Notes: generated by a model from the sequence alone, not told the origin. A stretch of 64,000 nucleotides of DNA from Serratia marcescens (GCA_015548865.1 JADMXW010000019.1:62001-126000); one strand, 5' to 3'; positions 49,697 to 60,637 are shown, counted from the stretch's first letter. Translations and numbers: made by a program.

Positions 49697-50617
49697 TTAT
49701 CGATAGCGAATTGACGGATTGATTGCGGCATAGAGCACATCCACCAGCAGGTTAATCACAATGAACTCGAGAGAAAACAGCAGAACGAGCCCCTGAATCA
49801 CGGGATAATCACGCATTTCCACTGCATCCACTAACAAACGTCCCAGGCCAGGCCAGTTGAACACTTTTTCCACCACGATCGATCCCCCCAGCAAAAAACC
49901 AAACTGGAGCCCCATCATGGTCACTACCGGGATTAGCGCATTGCGCAAACCATGCTTGGTGATCACTAAAAATTCATGTACCCCTTTGGCGCGAGCTGTA
50001 CGCATATAATCCTCTTGCAGCACGTCAGCGAAAGACGCGCGCGTAAAGCGCGCCATTACGGCAGCAACGGCTGCGCCCAAGGTAATGGAGGGCAGAATAT
50101 AGTGGCGCCAGCTATCGGCGCCCACCGTTGGCAGCCACCCAAGTTCGACGGAAAATACCTGCATTAATAGCATCCCCAACGCAAATGCCGGGAATGACAG
50201 GCCGGATACCGCCAGCGTCATCCCCAGGCGGTCAGGCCAGCGGTTACGCCAGATGGCAGAAATCATACCGATGCTCATACCGAAAATGACTGCCCAGACC
50301 ATGCTGGTTAACGTCAGCCAGAACGTCGGCATAAAACGGGTCGCTATTTCATTAGTGACCGGTCGCTTGGATGCCATGGACGAGCCCAGATCCCCTTGCA
50401 GAACATGCGTAAAAAAACGCCAAAATTGCTCGTAGAGCGGTTTATCCAACCCTAAATCTTGCCGTACCATAGCGATTACGGCGGCGTCGGCTTCGCGCCC
50501 CGCCATCAGACGTGCCGGATCACCCGGTAACAAGTGGACAAACAGAAACACGACTATCAATACAATCAGCAATGTGGGGATCATACCCAAAAGGCGTTTG
50601 AGGAAGTAATTCAGCAT
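49697..50617 (-). CDS. gsiC: Glutathione ABC importer permease GsiC
   Basis: A 306-residue OppB-type permease (306 in E. coli). It begins [35 protein letters not shown], has the EAA loop [26 protein letters not shown] and ends NPSIRYR. It starts 332 bp after gsiB; the gap contains a perfect hairpin and an ERIC derivative, so its level may be uncoupled from gsiAB. It ends 9 bp before gsiD. Confidence 0.92.
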   Translation of the reverse strand: MLNYFLKRLLGMIPTLLIVLIVVFLFVHLLPGDPARLMAGREADAAVIAMVRQDLGLDKPLYEQFWRFFTHVLQGDLGSSMASKRPVTNEIATRFMPTFWLTLTSMVWAVIFGMSIGMISAIWRNRWPDRLGMTLAVSGLSFPAFALGMLLMQVFSVELGWLPTVGADSWRHYILPSITLGAAVAAVMARFTRASFADVLQEDYMRTARAKGVHEFLVITKHGLRNALIPVVTMMGLQFGFLLGGSIVVEKVFNWPGLGRLLVDAVEMRDYPVIQGLVLLFSLEFIVINLLVDVLYAAINPSIRYR

Positions 50618-50674
50618 AATGGCATGATCATCCTTATCGTCTCATTTTCTGGCATGTCTCTCTGCATCCTATTC

Positions 50675-50846
50675 TATACCCTAAATAACTCGGGCTACTG
50701 GACCAAACATTAACGTTTGAACAGCACTTACGCTGGCACGCAGGGTGAATCCCAGAGATGAGATTCATTAATCCCACTACGCTTACTCAGGAAGTGATTC
50801 GGATGAATAAATGCAGTCACTCTGCAGCGCGCAGTATGACGAGCAC
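50675..50846. repeat. Long-form ERIC, decayed right end (about 172 bp)
   Basis: It starts TATACCCTAAATAACTCG and carries the variant module (AAACATTAACGTTTGAACAGC, CGCTGGCACGCAGGGTGAATC) and the ERIC core (CGCTTACTCAGGAAGTGATTCGG split by one change). The right end is eroded (GCAGTATGACGAGCACA). It lies in the gsiB-gsiC gap. Confidence 0.75.
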
Positions 50847-50906
50847 AGACACAACTGCAATGCGGAAATGACATTGTTCTTAACAGAGATGACGCTGCTT
50901 CCATCA

Positions 50907-50940
50907 GGTTTTCACTGCGTCTAATAACGCAGTGAAAACC
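50907..50940. terminator. Perfect 14-bp hairpin downstream of gsiB
   Basis: GGTTTTCACTGCGT and ACGCAGTGAAAACC flank a 6-base loop, 9 bp after the gsiB stop. On the minus strand it is not followed by a U-run, so it may stabilise the gsiAB message or cause partial termination before gsiCD. Confidence 0.6.
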
Positions 50941-50949
50941 ATACAGTAT

Positions 50950-52509
50950 TTACTGCGCTAAATCCGCCTCATCAAAACTGAATGCGGTATCGGGCATCAC
51001 ATAGAACCCGCTCAGTTTTTTGCTATTAGCTGAAACCAGTTGTTCAGTCACTAAAAATGCCCAGGGTGCATCCGCCCAGATTTTGTCCTGCGCATCTTTG
51101 TACAGTTTTTCCTTCTGTCCGCGATCTGTCGTTTTCAGCGCATTAGCTAGATCCGCATCCACCTGTGCATTGCTGTAGAATGCAGTATTAAACAGTGCCG
51201 GCGGCCAAGAAGCAGTGGCGAAGAGCGGCGTCAGCGCCCAATCGGCTTCCCCGGTAGAGGCAGACCAACCGGTGTAGAATAAACGCACGCCGGTTTCATT
51301 CACGCCCTTCCCTTCCACTTCTGCTGCTCGCTGCCCGGCGTCCATGGCGGTGACTTGTACTTTAATCCCCACCTGCGCCAGCTGCTGCTGAGTGAATTGC
51401 AGTACTTTTTGCGCCGTACTGTGGTTGTGCGATGCCCATAGCGTGGTCGTGAATCCGTCCGGATATCCCGCCTCTTTTAACAGTTCACGCGCTTTTGCCG
51501 GATCGTAAGGCCACGGCTGATATTGCTGGGCAAAATCGATACTCTTCGGCAATGGCCCCTGAGAGGGGACGGCATAACCTGAGAATGCGACCTTGATCAG
51601 AGCCTCTTTATTGATGGCGTAGTTAATCGCCTGTCGCACTTTGATATTGTCGAACGGCTTTTGCGTTACGTTGAAACTCAGATAACGGTGTAAAATCGAA
51701 GGCGATATCACCACTTCTAATTGGTTGTTTTTTTCCAGCAGCTTGGCTTGCTCAAACGGTACCGGGAAAGCAAATTGAGCTTCTCCTGTCTGAAGCAGTG
51801 AAGCACGCGTGTTGTTATCCACTACGGGACGCCAGGTAATGCTATCCAGCTTGGGCAGGTCAGCACGCCAATAGCCGGAGAATTTTTCCACTTTTACAAA
51901 ATCCGTCTGGTTCCAAGTGACAAATTTATAAGGGCCGGTGCCTACGGGGTGGAAACCAATCTCCTTACCGTATTGCTGCAACGCGGCAGGAGAAATAATC
52001 ACAGCAGCAGGGTGTGCCAGGTTGTTGATAAACGCCGAGAAAGGCTGTTTCAGAACAATTTTCACTGTCTGCGGATCCACCACTTCCGTTTTTTCAATCA
52101 CCTTAAACAGGTTATAGCGTTTCAGGCGGTTTTCCGGGTTGCTGGCACGATCGAAGTTCACCTTTACCGCCTGCGCATTGAAATCAGTGCCGTCGTGGAA
52201 TTTCACACCCGAGTGCAGTTTTATCGTGTAGGTCAGGTTATCGTCGCTGACCTGATAACTCTCTGCCAGCACGTTGACCAATTTCATGTCTTTATCGAAG
52301 CCAAACAATCCCTGATAGAAGGATTTTGCCACTGTTTGCGACAGGGTGTCATTGGCATCATAAGGATCGAGCGTGGTGAAGTTGGACGCCACGGCGATTA
52401 CGGCATCTTTCGCTGCCCACGTGGGCGCTGACGCCAATATGGCTGCCGCAACCGCCAGTGCTCCCGCACGTTTGGCAGTGAGCAGATTAACGCGAGTCAA
52501 AAGTGTCAT
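50950..52509 (-). CDS. gsiB: Glutathione-binding periplasmic protein GsiB
   Basis: A 519-residue cluster C substrate-binding protein (512 in E. coli). The signal peptide is about residues 1-32 ([11 protein letters not shown]). The SBP family 5 block ([30 protein letters not shown]) and GTGPYKF follow. It delivers glutathione to GsiCD. The start lies 27 bp after gsiA ends. Confidence 0.93.
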   Translation of the reverse strand: MTLLTRVNLLTAKRAGALAVAAAILASAPTWAAKDAVIAVASNFTTLDPYDANDTLSQTVAKSFYQGLFGFDKDMKLVNVLAESYQVSDDNLTYTIKLHSGVKFHDGTDFNAQAVKVNFDRASNPENRLKRYNLFKVIEKTEVVDPQTVKIVLKQPFSAFINNLAHPAAVIISPAALQQYGKEIGFHPVGTGPYKFVTWNQTDFVKVEKFSGYWRADLPKLDSITWRPVVDNNTRASLLQTGEAQFAFPVPFEQAKLLEKNNQLEVVISPSILHRYLSFNVTQKPFDNIKVRQAINYAINKEALIKVAFSGYAVPSQGPLPKSIDFAQQYQPWPYDPAKARELLKEAGYPDGFTTTLWASHNHSTAQKVLQFTQQQLAQVGIKVQVTAMDAGQRAAEVEGKGVNETGVRLFYTGWSASTGEADWALTPLFATASWPPALFNTAFYSNAQVDADLANALKTTDRGQKEKLYKDAQDKIWADAPWAFLVTEQLVSANSKKLSGFYVMPDTAFSFDEADLAQ

Positions 52510-52536
52510 TGTGGTAGTTTCTCCCTATATCCTCTG

Positions 52537-54447
52537 TCAATAAACGCCCGCAATCGTGTGATGAGCCACATAGTGCCGTTCCCCCACCTCGACCAACGGT
52601 ACGATCGTCGGTTCATCGCCCAGCGCCCGGACAGGGCTGGGTATATCATCCGCCAACAGCGTATGGCGGTGATGGCGGCGGCCAGGATCGGCTACCGGCA
52701 CGGCAGCCATCAGTTTTCGGGTATAAGGGTGTTGAGGGTTCTCAAACACCGCTTGCCGTGGGCCAATTTCAACTATCTGCCCCAGATACATTACAGCGAC
52801 CCGGTGACTGATCCGCTCGACTACCGCCATATCATGGGAAATGAACAGGAAAGCGATACCGTATTCCTGCTGCAATTCCATCATCAAGTTGACGATTTGT
52901 GCCCGAATCGATACATCCAGTGCCGATACCGCTTCATCAGCGATCACGACTTTAGGATTCAATGCCAATGCGCGGGCGATGCAAATACGCTGGCGCTGCC
53001 CACCCGAGAACTCATGCGGATAACGCTCGGCGTGTTCCGGCAGCAGCCCAACACGCTTAAGCAATTGCGCCACCCGTGCTTCGGCTGCATGTTTATCCAT
53101 CACCCTATGCACCAACAGGGGCTCCATGATCGAGAACCCCACCGTCAGACGAGGATCCAGCGAGGCATAAGGGTCCTGAAAAATAAGTTGGATATTTCTA
53201 CGCACCCGATGTAACGCATCACTGCCCAACCCCTCAATGCGTTCGCCCTCAAAAATGATACTTCCCTGCTGACTAGGGACCAGTTGCAGTAAGGCTCGCG
53301 CGGTGGCGGATTTACCACAGCCGGATTCCCCGACCAACGACAAAGTTTCACCGGGGTAAAGATCGAAGCTGATGTGCTCCACCGCGTGCACCTGGTGAGT
53401 GACACGATTGAGTACCCCACGCCGCAGCGGAAAACGCGTGACCAAGTCGTGCACCTGCAACACCGGCGTTTGCGCTTCAGGTTTTTTAGGCAATACCGTT
53501 TTGGCAGTCTCTGGCGTGACGGTAGCATTACCTTGCACGCCAGCGACATGCAACGAAAACAGCACAGGTTCACTACGCCCACGCATCTCGCCAAGCGTTG
53601 GAACAGCCGCCAGCAACGCGCGCGTATATACGTGTTGGGGGCGCGTGAATATTTCACTGACGCCCGCCGTTTCCACACAGTTGCCGCTGTTCATTACCAG
53701 CACGCGATCGGCCACTTCCGCAACGACCCCCATATCATGGGTAATAAAAATGACGGCCATCGCCATTTCGCGCTGCAACAGTTGAATCAGTTGTAAAATC
53801 TGCGCCTGAATGGTGACATCCAACGCCGTGGTCGGCTCATCAGCAATCAACAGGGTGGGTTTACAGGAAAGCGCCATGGCGATCATGATGCGCTGTCTCA
53901 TACCTCCCGAGAGCTGATGTGGGTAACGCCCTAGCACGCTTTTTGCTTCCGGTATTCTCACTAAATCGAGCATGCGCAACGCTTCTGCATTGGCCTCGCT
54001 AGCAGACATGCCCTGATGCAAGCGAATTGACTCCGCAATCTGCTCACCTACTGGGAAAACCGGGTTGAGAGAGGTCATCGGTTCCTGAAACACCATTGCC
54101 AAGTCTGCGCCACGCAGGCGACGCATTTCACGCTGGCTGGCCTGGGTAATATCCAGGATGTGACCATTACGGCGGCGAAACAGAATCTCGCCGTGGTGAA
54201 TATCGCCCCCAGCCTGTTCAATCAAGCGCATGATCGCCAGCGCCGTGACCGATTTTCCCGAACCCGATTCACCGACTATTGCCAGCGTCTCACCGCGCGT
54301 GACGGTCAACGAGAGATCGTGGATCACCGATACCGGTTCCCGCTGTTGGTGAAAACGCACACCGAGTGACCGCACCGACAGAATTTGCTTATCCGGCAGA
54401 ATCAGTGTGGTATCAGCAGGTTCACGCACAGGCGAATGGGATATCAT
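52537..54447 (-). CDS. gsiA: Glutathione ABC importer ATPase GsiA
   Basis: A 636-residue fusion of two ABC ATPases (623 in E. coli). First domain: Walker A GESGSGKS, signature LSGGMRQR, Walker [13 protein letters not shown]. Second domain (from about residue 340): Walker A GESGCGKS, signature FSGGQRQR, Walker [13 protein letters not shown]. In the second Walker B the usual DEP is DEA, as I recall for E. coli GsiA. The ATG at 54447 has AAGGAGA at good spacing; a frame to 54522 lacks support. E. coli has iaaA before it; here the gap to moeA holds only repeats. Confidence 0.93.
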   Translation of the reverse strand: MISHSPVREPADTTLILPDKQILSVRSLGVRFHQQREPVSVIHDLSLTVTRGETLAIVGESGSGKSVTALAIMRLIEQAGGDIHHGEILFRRRNGHILDITQASQREMRRLRGADLAMVFQEPMTSLNPVFPVGEQIAESIRLHQGMSASEANAEALRMLDLVRIPEAKSVLGRYPHQLSGGMRQRIMIAMALSCKPTLLIADEPTTALDVTIQAQILQLIQLLQREMAMAVIFITHDMGVVAEVADRVLVMNSGNCVETAGVSEIFTRPQHVYTRALLAAVPTLGEMRGRSEPVLFSLHVAGVQGNATVTPETAKTVLPKKPEAQTPVLQVHDLVTRFPLRRGVLNRVTHQVHAVEHISFDLYPGETLSLVGESGCGKSATARALLQLVPSQQGSIIFEGERIEGLGSDALHRVRRNIQLIFQDPYASLDPRLTVGFSIMEPLLVHRVMDKHAAEARVAQLLKRVGLLPEHAERYPHEFSGGQRQRICIARALALNPKVVIADEAVSALDVSIRAQIVNLMMELQQEYGIAFLFISHDMAVVERISHRVAVMYLGQIVEIGPRQAVFENPQHPYTRKLMAAVPVADPGRRHHRHTLLADDIPSPVRALGDEPTIVPLVEVGERHYVAHHTIAGVY

Positions 54448-54609
54448 GAACAGGTTCTCTCCTTGTTTAACACCTAGCGCAGTCAGGTCATATGAAAAAC
54501 GGGTTTTAGTTTTATTTAGCACACTGAGGGAGGTTTAGCATAAAACTGACGTGCAATGAATAAAATACATCTCTTATAACATCGAGTTACAGCACATAAT
54601 CAATCCGTC

Positions 54610-54950
54610 TATACGCTAAATAATTGAGCTGCAGAACAAAACGTTTACGTTTTTCCAGACTGATGACAAAGCCCGCAATTAGGCAAAGTTCGGCGATGGT
54701 GTCGTAGCAGCGTAAGCCGCCGACAAGTTTGCCTGGAGAAAATTTGAACAGCGTGTGCGTTGGCCCGTAGGGTGGGGTACATGGATGTACCCCATAATGG
54801 CCCCTCGTCGTGATTCGCTGGGAAACACGGGCATGCCTAAAAGGGTTTGTCAGCGATCTCACAAAACGTTTACGTTTTGCACAGCGCTTCCGCTGGTTCA
54901 CAGGATGAACCTCGGGATGAGATTCATTCATCTTGATGAACTTACTCACT
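54610..54950. repeat. Composite ERIC-derived repeat (about 340 bp)
   Basis: It opens TATACGCTAAATAATTGAG with the module ACAAAACGTTTACGTTTT, continues with about 110 unrelated bases and a palindrome (GGGGTACA/TGTACCCC at 54774-54793). It then repeats the module (ACAAAACGTTTACGTTTTGC, CAGCGCTTCCGCTGG) and the ERIC-like GATGAGATTCATTCATC. The two module copies suggest nesting or duplication. It occupies most of the 646-base gsiA-moeA gap; the remainder should hold their promoters. Confidence 0.6.
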
Positions 54951-55093
54951 TTCTGCCATAACCTTGACGTTGTCACATTCACCCAGCAAGTGTTCTCTGA
55001 CATAATAGCGTTCACTTTGCTGGCGTAATCCAGTGCACTGTATCGCATTTTGCCCGATCTCCCGACGCAAAGGCATCGGCGAATGGAGTCATC

Positions 55094-56332
55094 ATGGAAG
55101 CATTTACCTCAGGTTTACTCGCGCTTGAGCAAGCGCTGCAACGTATGTTAGCGCTGGTTTCACCACTGGCACAGACGGAAACCCTCTCTCTCGAACAGGC
55201 TGCGGGCCGCATTACCGCCACCGACATTACTTCCCCTCTCGACGTGCCCTCATTTGCCAATGCGGCGATGGACGGCTATGCAGTGCGCATGGTCGATTTG
55301 GCTCAGGGGGATGCGCTGTTGCCGGTTGCGGGGAAAGCCTTTGCCGGTAATCCGCTCGTGGGTGACTGGCCTGCAGGCAGTTGTATCCGTATTATGACCG
55401 GCGCCCCTGTACCACCGGGTACAGATGCCGTGATCATGCAAGAATATGCCGAAGCCGGTACGCATGGCGTGCGCTTTACCCACCCAGTGAAAAAGGGACA
55501 AAACATTCGTCTGGTAGGCGAAGATATCCGACTCGGCGCGCGCGTGCTGCCAGCGGGCAGCGCATTGGGACCAGCCCAGTTACCCCTTCTGGCATCGCTG
55601 GGAATTGCTGAAGTCAACGTAGTACGTCGCCTGCGTGTAGCTTTATTCTCTACTGGCGATGAGCTGCAACGCATAGGCCAGCCATTACAGGCAGGGCAAA
55701 TTTATGACACCAACCGCTTTGCCGTGCGCCTGATGCTAGAAAAACTGGGCTGCGATATTCTCGATCTCGGTATCATTCGTGACGATCCGAACGCCCTGCG
55801 TGAAGCATTCCAACACGCCGACAGTGAGGCTGATTTGGTCATCAGCAGCGGCGGTGTATCCGTGGGGGAAGCCGATTACACCAAACAGATTCTGGATGAC
55901 ATCGGCAATATTCATTTCTGGAAGCTTGCCATCAAACCCGGTAAACCCTTCGCCTTCGGTAAGCTGCGTCATGCCTGGTTTTGCGGCCTCCCCGGCAACC
56001 CAGTTTCTGCGGCCGTCACTTTTTATCAGTTAGTGCAGCCGCTCATCGCACAGCTTTCCGGCCACAGCCAATGGCACTTTCCTCTCCGACAGCGGGTTAA
56101 AGCTGCCTCGGCCCTGAAAAAAACACCGGGCCGACTCGATTTTCAGCGCGGTATTGTGAGCCGCAATGGTGATGGTGAGCTGGAAGTCCGAGCCACAGGT
56201 CATCAAGGCTCGCATATCTTTAGCTCATTTAGTCTCGGCAACTGCTTTATCGTGCTCGAGGCAGAACGTGGCGCGGTAGCTGCTGGAGAATGGGTAGAAA
56301 TCGAACCCTTCAATGCGCTGTTAGGAGGCTGA
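55094..56332 (+). CDS. moeA: Molybdopterin molybdenumtransferase MoeA
   Basis: A 412-residue enzyme that inserts molybdate into adenylylated molybdopterin. Conserved blocks: [67 protein letters not shown] and [13 protein letters not shown]. The C-terminal domain IV ends FNALLGG. The stop overlaps moeB (TGATG). It complements moaABCDE elsewhere in the window. Confidence 0.95.
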   Translation: MEAFTSGLLALEQALQRMLALVSPLAQTETLSLEQAAGRITATDITSPLDVPSFANAAMDGYAVRMVDLAQGDALLPVAGKAFAGNPLVGDWPAGSCIRIMTGAPVPPGTDAVIMQEYAEAGTHGVRFTHPVKKGQNIRLVGEDIRLGARVLPAGSALGPAQLPLLASLGIAEVNVVRRLRVALFSTGDELQRIGQPLQAGQIYDTNRFAVRLMLEKLGCDILDLGIIRDDPNALREAFQHADSEADLVISSGGVSVGEADYTKQILDDIGNIHFWKLAIKPGKPFAFGKLRHAWFCGLPGNPVSAAVTFYQLVQPLIAQLSGHSQWHFPLRQRVKAASALKKTPGRLDFQRGIVSRNGDGELEVRATGHQGSHIFSSFSLGNCFIVLEAERGAVAAGEWVEIEPFNALLGG

Positions 56333-56334
56333 TG

Positions 56335-57117
56335 ATGCCGACAACCGCCTCGAGTACATCAATAAGTGAAGATACACTCAGCCACAACGAAATGCTGCGC
56401 TACAACCGTCAGATTATGCTGAAAGGCTTTGATTTTGACGGGCAGGAAGCGTTAAAAAACGCTCGGGTTCTGGTGGTAGGTTTAGGTGGTTTGGGTTGTG
56501 CTGCAGCGCAATATCTGGCTGCAGCCGGCACCGGTCATTTAACCTTGCTGGATTTTGACACCGTCGCGCTCTCTAACCTGCAACGCCAGATTTTGCACCG
56601 CGATGCGCGCATCGATATGGCGAAGGTGAACTCTGCCGCCACGGAACTGGCTGCGATTAATCCTCACATCTCGCTAGAGTGCGTTAATGACGATCTCTCA
56701 GATGATGCCTTGCAAGCGCTAGTAAATCGTCATCAGGTAGTACTGGATTGTACCGACAACGTAGCAATACGCGACCGCCTCAACCGTTTTTGTTTTAGCA
56801 GTAAAACACCGCTGGTCTCCGGCGCAGCCATTCGTATGGAGGGCCAGATCAGCGTATTTACTTACGGTGCACAAGAGCCTTGTTATCGGTGCCTGAGCCG
56901 CCTGTTTGGCGAAAATGCGCTAACTTGCGCCGAAGCGGGCGTCATGTCGCCATTAGTCGGTGTCATCGGTGCATTACAAGCAATGGAAACGATTAAACTG
57001 CTGGCGCATTTTGGTGAAACGGCAGTCGGCCGACTGGTGTTGTATGACGCGATGACCACGCAATTTCGCACGATCTCACTGCCTAAAAGTCCACATTGCG
57101 AGGTGTGCGGGCACTGA
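56335..57117 (+). CDS. moeB: Molybdopterin-synthase adenylyltransferase MoeB
   Basis: A 260-residue E1-like enzyme that adenylates the MoaD C-terminus. It has the nucleotide fold VLVVGLGGLGCAAAQYLAAAG, the Arg finger block NLQRQILH, DCTDNVAIRDRLN and two zinc CxxC pairs (CYRC near residue 182 and CEVC at the end). AGGAGG precedes two adjacent ATG codons (56332 and 56335); the second has normal spacing. It is about 10 residues longer at the N-terminus than E. coli MoeB. Confidence 0.94.
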   Translation: MPTTASSTSISEDTLSHNEMLRYNRQIMLKGFDFDGQEALKNARVLVVGLGGLGCAAAQYLAAAGTGHLTLLDFDTVALSNLQRQILHRDARIDMAKVNSAATELAAINPHISLECVNDDLSDDALQALVNRHQVVLDCTDNVAIRDRLNRFCFSSKTPLVSGAAIRMEGQISVFTYGAQEPCYRCLSRLFGENALTCAEAGVMSPLVGVIGALQAMETIKLLAHFGETAVGRLVLYDAMTTQFRTISLPKSPHCEVCGH

Positions 57118-57304
57118 TCGGGAAGCAGCAACGGTCATCGCCGTCGCAATTGTCACCGCATGCTTTTGCTTAGCCGCTATTCTTCTATCGTATTTATCTA
57201 TCAGACTTGAACCTGTCACTTAAGGGTGCCACAGTGTTATAGGTATTTTGCGCCAAGGTTGCGAAATAACATCCTGATGTGGAATGATTAAAGAGGAATA
57301 AAGC

Positions 57305-57904
57305 ATGAGCAACGCATTTTTGCAGGCTATTAAGGTTCGCCGTTCCATCTACGCAATCGGCTCACATCTGCCGATTTCTGAAGAAAAAATCACCGACATC
57401 ATTACGACGGCAGTCAAGCAAAGCCCGTCATCGTTCAACTCGCAAAGTTCTCGCGTAGTGATTCTGTTCGGCACACAGCATAAAAAACTGTGGGATATCG
57501 TCAAACATCAGCTACAAAAAATCGTGCCCGCAGAGGCTTTTGAACCCACAGAGAAAAAATTGGCATCATTCGCTGCGGGTGCAGGTACAGTGTTATTTTT
57601 TGAAGATGTTGACGTTATCGAAACGCTGCAAAAGCAGTTCGCGCTTTACGCCGAAAATTTTCCCATCTGGTCTGAACACGGTACAGGTATCGCGCAGTTC
57701 GCCGTGTGGACCGCATTAGCGCAAGAAAATGTCGGCGCATCGCTACAGCACTACAACCCATTGATTGATAACGATGTGAAGAAAGAGTGGAATTTGCCCG
57801 CGCAGTGGAAACTGCGTGCACAGTTGCCGTTTGGATCCATTGAGCAACCCGCAGGTGAAAAAACCTATATTGATGACGAAACCCGTTTTCGTGTTTTCAA
57901 ATAA
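57305..57904 (+). CDS. Nitroreductase-family protein (Frm2/Hbn1-like)
   Basis: A 199-residue FMN protein of the short nitroreductase branch that includes yeast Frm2 and Hbn1. Visible: VRRSIYAIGSHLPISEEKI at the FMN-phosphate site, KQSPSSFNSQSSRVVILFG, and the C-terminal GASLQHYNPLIDNDVKKEWNLPAQWKLRAQLPFG typical of this branch. Such proteins reduce nitro compounds and are tied to oxidative stress in yeast. AAAGAGG precedes the ATG. It is a single gene with its own terminator. Confidence 0.88.
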   Translation: MSNAFLQAIKVRRSIYAIGSHLPISEEKITDIITTAVKQSPSSFNSQSSRVVILFGTQHKKLWDIVKHQLQKIVPAEAFEPTEKKLASFAAGAGTVLFFEDVDVIETLQKQFALYAENFPIWSEHGTGIAQFAVWTALAQENVGASLQHYNPLIDNDVKKEWNLPAQWKLRAQLPFGSIEQPAGEKTYIDDETRFRVFK

Positions 57905-57922
57905 TGGGAGAGCGTCACTGGC

Positions 57923-57950
57923 ATTGAGGGGCGTGTTTACGCCCCTCAAT
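57923..57950. terminator. Bidirectional hairpin between convergent genes
   Basis: A perfect 12-bp stem, ATTGAGGGGCGT with ACGCCCCTCAAT, and a 4-base loop, placed between the nitroreductase-family gene and the lipid kinase. The T-runs are short, but the position supports termination. Confidence 0.65.
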
Positions 57951-58840
57951 CAGAGAGGAGCAAACACCTCAATCGCTTTCTGTTTGATCGTAAAATGCGC
58001 CGGTGTACGGCCAATCAGTTCGCCGTCAGCATTGATATCGTGTGGTCGCCGGGTATTAAGTATCAGTTCCGTCGTGGAGAATGCTCGCACCTGACGCCAA
58101 CGCCCCTGGGTACCGCGACGTAAAAATGGGATCAGTGCAATCATCTGCCACCAATGCGTCACCTCAAGACTATAGACATCAAGGCGCCCGTCATCCGGCG
58201 CGGCACTTTGCTCCACCGTCATTCCGCCGCCATAAAAGCGACCATTACCCACCGAGATTTGTACCGTTCGCACGCGTTCAACCACGCCCTCATGGACAAT
58301 TTCCGCACGAAATGGCCGACTCTGGCGCAGCAACTTACAGGCAGCCAGCGCATAGCCGAGCGTTCCCCAACGTTTTTTAGATTCTGCCGTCAGCTCACGA
58401 GCTAATGCCGCGGAAAAGCCGATACTGGACACGTTAAAGAAAAGGTGACCGTTCACCTTCCCTAAATCCACCACCCGACGATGGCCAGCAACGATAACCG
58501 AAATAGCGCTTTTCAGATCGACAGGGATATCAAGTGTGCGAGCAAAATCATTGGCCGTTCCCAACGGCAGCACCCCTAGCGGCAATCCTGTCGCCACCAG
58601 CCCCGGTGCGGCCGCGTTCAGGCTGCCATCACCACCACCGACAATCACCATATCAACGCGATCGGCATAGTGCTCGATCAATTCGCTGTAGGTCATAGCC
58701 CGGTCCGTTGTGGGAATAATCACGCGCAGTCCTTGCGCCGTTAGCTGAGTGAGCACTTCTTTGCGCGCGCAGTGGCCCTTCCTCGATTTTTCATTAATCA
58801 ACAGCAGGGCGGTGACTGGCTCGTATTGGCTTGTCATCAT
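57950..58840 (-). CDS. Lipid kinase (diacylglycerol-kinase catalytic domain)
   Basis: A 296-residue YegS/BmrU/DgkB-type kinase. The nucleotide motif is VIVGGGDGSLNAAAPGL (near residue 65), followed by LGVLPLGTANDFARTL and, in the C-terminal beta-sandwich, GNGRFYGGGMTVEQSAAPDDGRLDVYS. The family phosphorylates diacylglycerol or phosphatidylglycerol at the membrane. GGGDGS replaces the more common GGDGT. ATG choices are 58849, 58840 and 58837; AAGAAGG upstream does not decide among them. Confidence 0.87.
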   Translation of the reverse strand: MMTSQYEPVTALLLINEKSRKGHCARKEVLTQLTAQGLRVIIPTTDRAMTYSELIEHYADRVDMVIVGGGDGSLNAAAPGLVATGLPLGVLPLGTANDFARTLDIPVDLKSAISVIVAGHRRVVDLGKVNGHLFFNVSSIGFSAALARELTAESKKRWGTLGYALAACKLLRQSRPFRAEIVHEGVVERVRTVQISVGNGRFYGGGMTVEQSAAPDDGRLDVYSLEVTHWWQMIALIPFLRRGTQGRWRQVRAFSTTELILNTRRPHDINADGELIGRTPAHFTIKQKAIEVFAPL

Positions 58841-59131
58841 CGGCGACATTACCTTCTTTCCCGTATGGCGTGCCCAAACAACCCTCGATTTAACCACAGG
58901 ATAAATCGCTCACTCAACCTCCCTTGCCTAATGCGACAATAGTCTACAAAACATGACATTGAGTGGCTTTCGACTTTCGCTTGAAACATCAGGACAACGC
59001 CCAACGGAAATCACACGCCTGTTTGCCGTTTCGCCGTGCTGCTGCTTAACTTCAGTTAGCTGCGTGCTTCATCTTGATGCATAATCATCGGCGTCCTTCA
59101 CTCCAGCACAAAATACTATGAGGGTACAGCT

Positions 59132-60637
59132 TTGCGTGTAGATCTAATGACAAGCGCTGTATGGTTAAATAAAACACGAGCAGCCGTGTTGTTCTCCGTC
59201 ATGCTACTGACCGCATTTCTGATCATCAGTTGGACCAGCTTCAAAGTGGCCCAGCAATCGCTGGAGGCAGAGATTAAAGAAAATACACTGCCGCTCACCA
59301 GCGACAATGTCTATTCGGAAATTCAGCAAGATCTGCTACGCCCTATTTTTATTTCTTCACTGATGGCACACGATACCTTTGTGCGCGACTGGGTGTTGGA
59401 TAATGAATCCGATCCACAAGCAATGATTCGCTATCTGCGTGAAATCGATAATCGCTTCGATACTATTTTTTCCTTCTTCATTTCTGACAAAACCAAACGC
59501 TATTACGATCCCCAGCGGATTTTAAAAACCATGTCAGAAGATGTTCCAGAAGATCAGTGGTATTTTCAGTCTCGCGAACTCTCAGATGAACATCCTTATT
59601 TGATTGAAGTCGGTCACGATCCCGAGAAACGAGACCGACTTGATATCTTTATCAATCACAAGGTCAAGGACTACAGCGGCAATTTTATCGGCATTGCAGG
59701 GGTAGGCATTTCGGTTGAAAAAGTCAAACATCTGATAGAGAAATATCAAGAGCGTTACCGTCGTACTATCTATTTCATGGATAAGAGTGGCCAGGTGGTA
59801 CTGCACGGAGAAGCATTCTCTAATGCTCTGAATATCCACCAGCAGCCTGGGTTATCCTCCCTTGCCACAGCAATTTTGACCAATCCTGGCGGAAGCTATC
59901 AATATAACAATGACGGCCCAGTGTTTCTCAATACGCGCCTTATCCCCGAATTTGACTGGTATTTAATGATCGAACAACGCAGCCATCCTAGTGAACAGCG
60001 GCTGTGGATCACGTTAATGAAAAATCTGGGCGTCAGCCTGGCCGCAAGCCTGCTGTTTTTGTTCCTGCTGTGGTTGACTATCGGTGGTTACCAACGCCGC
60101 CTTGAGCGGATGGCCACCACCGATAAGTTGACTGGCGTCATGAATCGTCAGGCGTTTGATTACTTTTTCAAACGCCTGCGTGCTATGCGTTTCACACACC
60201 GTAAGCCCATGTCGATCCTGATTCTGGATATCGACCATTTTAAACGGGTTAATGATGCATACGGCCACGGCGTGGGCGATTTGGTGCTGCAAAATATCGC
60301 GCAGATTCTGCTACAGGCGATCCGCAGTTCCGATCAGGCGTGTCGCTGGGGGGGCGAGGAGTTTGTGGTGTTACTGGATGACTGCACGCTGGAAAACGCA
60401 CTGCAACGGGCGGATATTCTGCGCCGCGCAGTAGAGATAGCCGAAGTCTCATATCAGAAAGAAAAAATCCACATCACCATCAGCGTTGGTGTCACCCAAT
60501 ACCGCGAAAACGAGAATCTGGATACCTTTATCAATCGCGCCGATATCGCACTCTATCGCGCCAAACAGCTCGGACGCAACCGGGTGGAAGGCGCGGACAA
60601 TAACGCGGAGCGCCATCGCCGCACCCCATCAGCTTAA
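59132..60637 (+). CDS. Membrane diguanylate cyclase (periplasmic sensor plus GGDEF)
   Basis: A 501-residue protein: helix at about 17-37, a periplasmic sensor of about 250 residues of the dCACHE type (NRFDTIFSFFISDKTKRYYDP, GNFIGIAGVGISVEKV), a second helix near 297-317, and a GGDEF domain. The active motif is GGEEF and the inhibitory I-site RSSD lies five residues before it, so it should make cyclic di-GMP and feel product inhibition. DIDHFKRVNDAYGHGVGD binds metal and GTP. A TTG start fits GAGGG at seven bases; ATG 59147 is the alternative. The stop overlaps that of the convergent next gene. Confidence 0.88.
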   Translation: MRVDLMTSAVWLNKTRAAVLFSVMLLTAFLIISWTSFKVAQQSLEAEIKENTLPLTSDNVYSEIQQDLLRPIFISSLMAHDTFVRDWVLDNESDPQAMIRYLREIDNRFDTIFSFFISDKTKRYYDPQRILKTMSEDVPEDQWYFQSRELSDEHPYLIEVGHDPEKRDRLDIFINHKVKDYSGNFIGIAGVGISVEKVKHLIEKYQERYRRTIYFMDKSGQVVLHGEAFSNALNIHQQPGLSSLATAILTNPGGSYQYNNDGPVFLNTRLIPEFDWYLMIEQRSHPSEQRLWITLMKNLGVSLAASLLFLFLLWLTIGGYQRRLERMATTDKLTGVMNRQAFDYFFKRLRAMRFTHRKPMSILILDIDHFKRVNDAYGHGVGDLVLQNIAQILLQAIRSSDQACRWGGEEFVVLLDDCTLENALQRADILRRAVEIAEVSYQKEKIHITISVGVTQYRENENLDTFINRADIALYRAKQLGRNRVEGADNNAERHRRTPSA

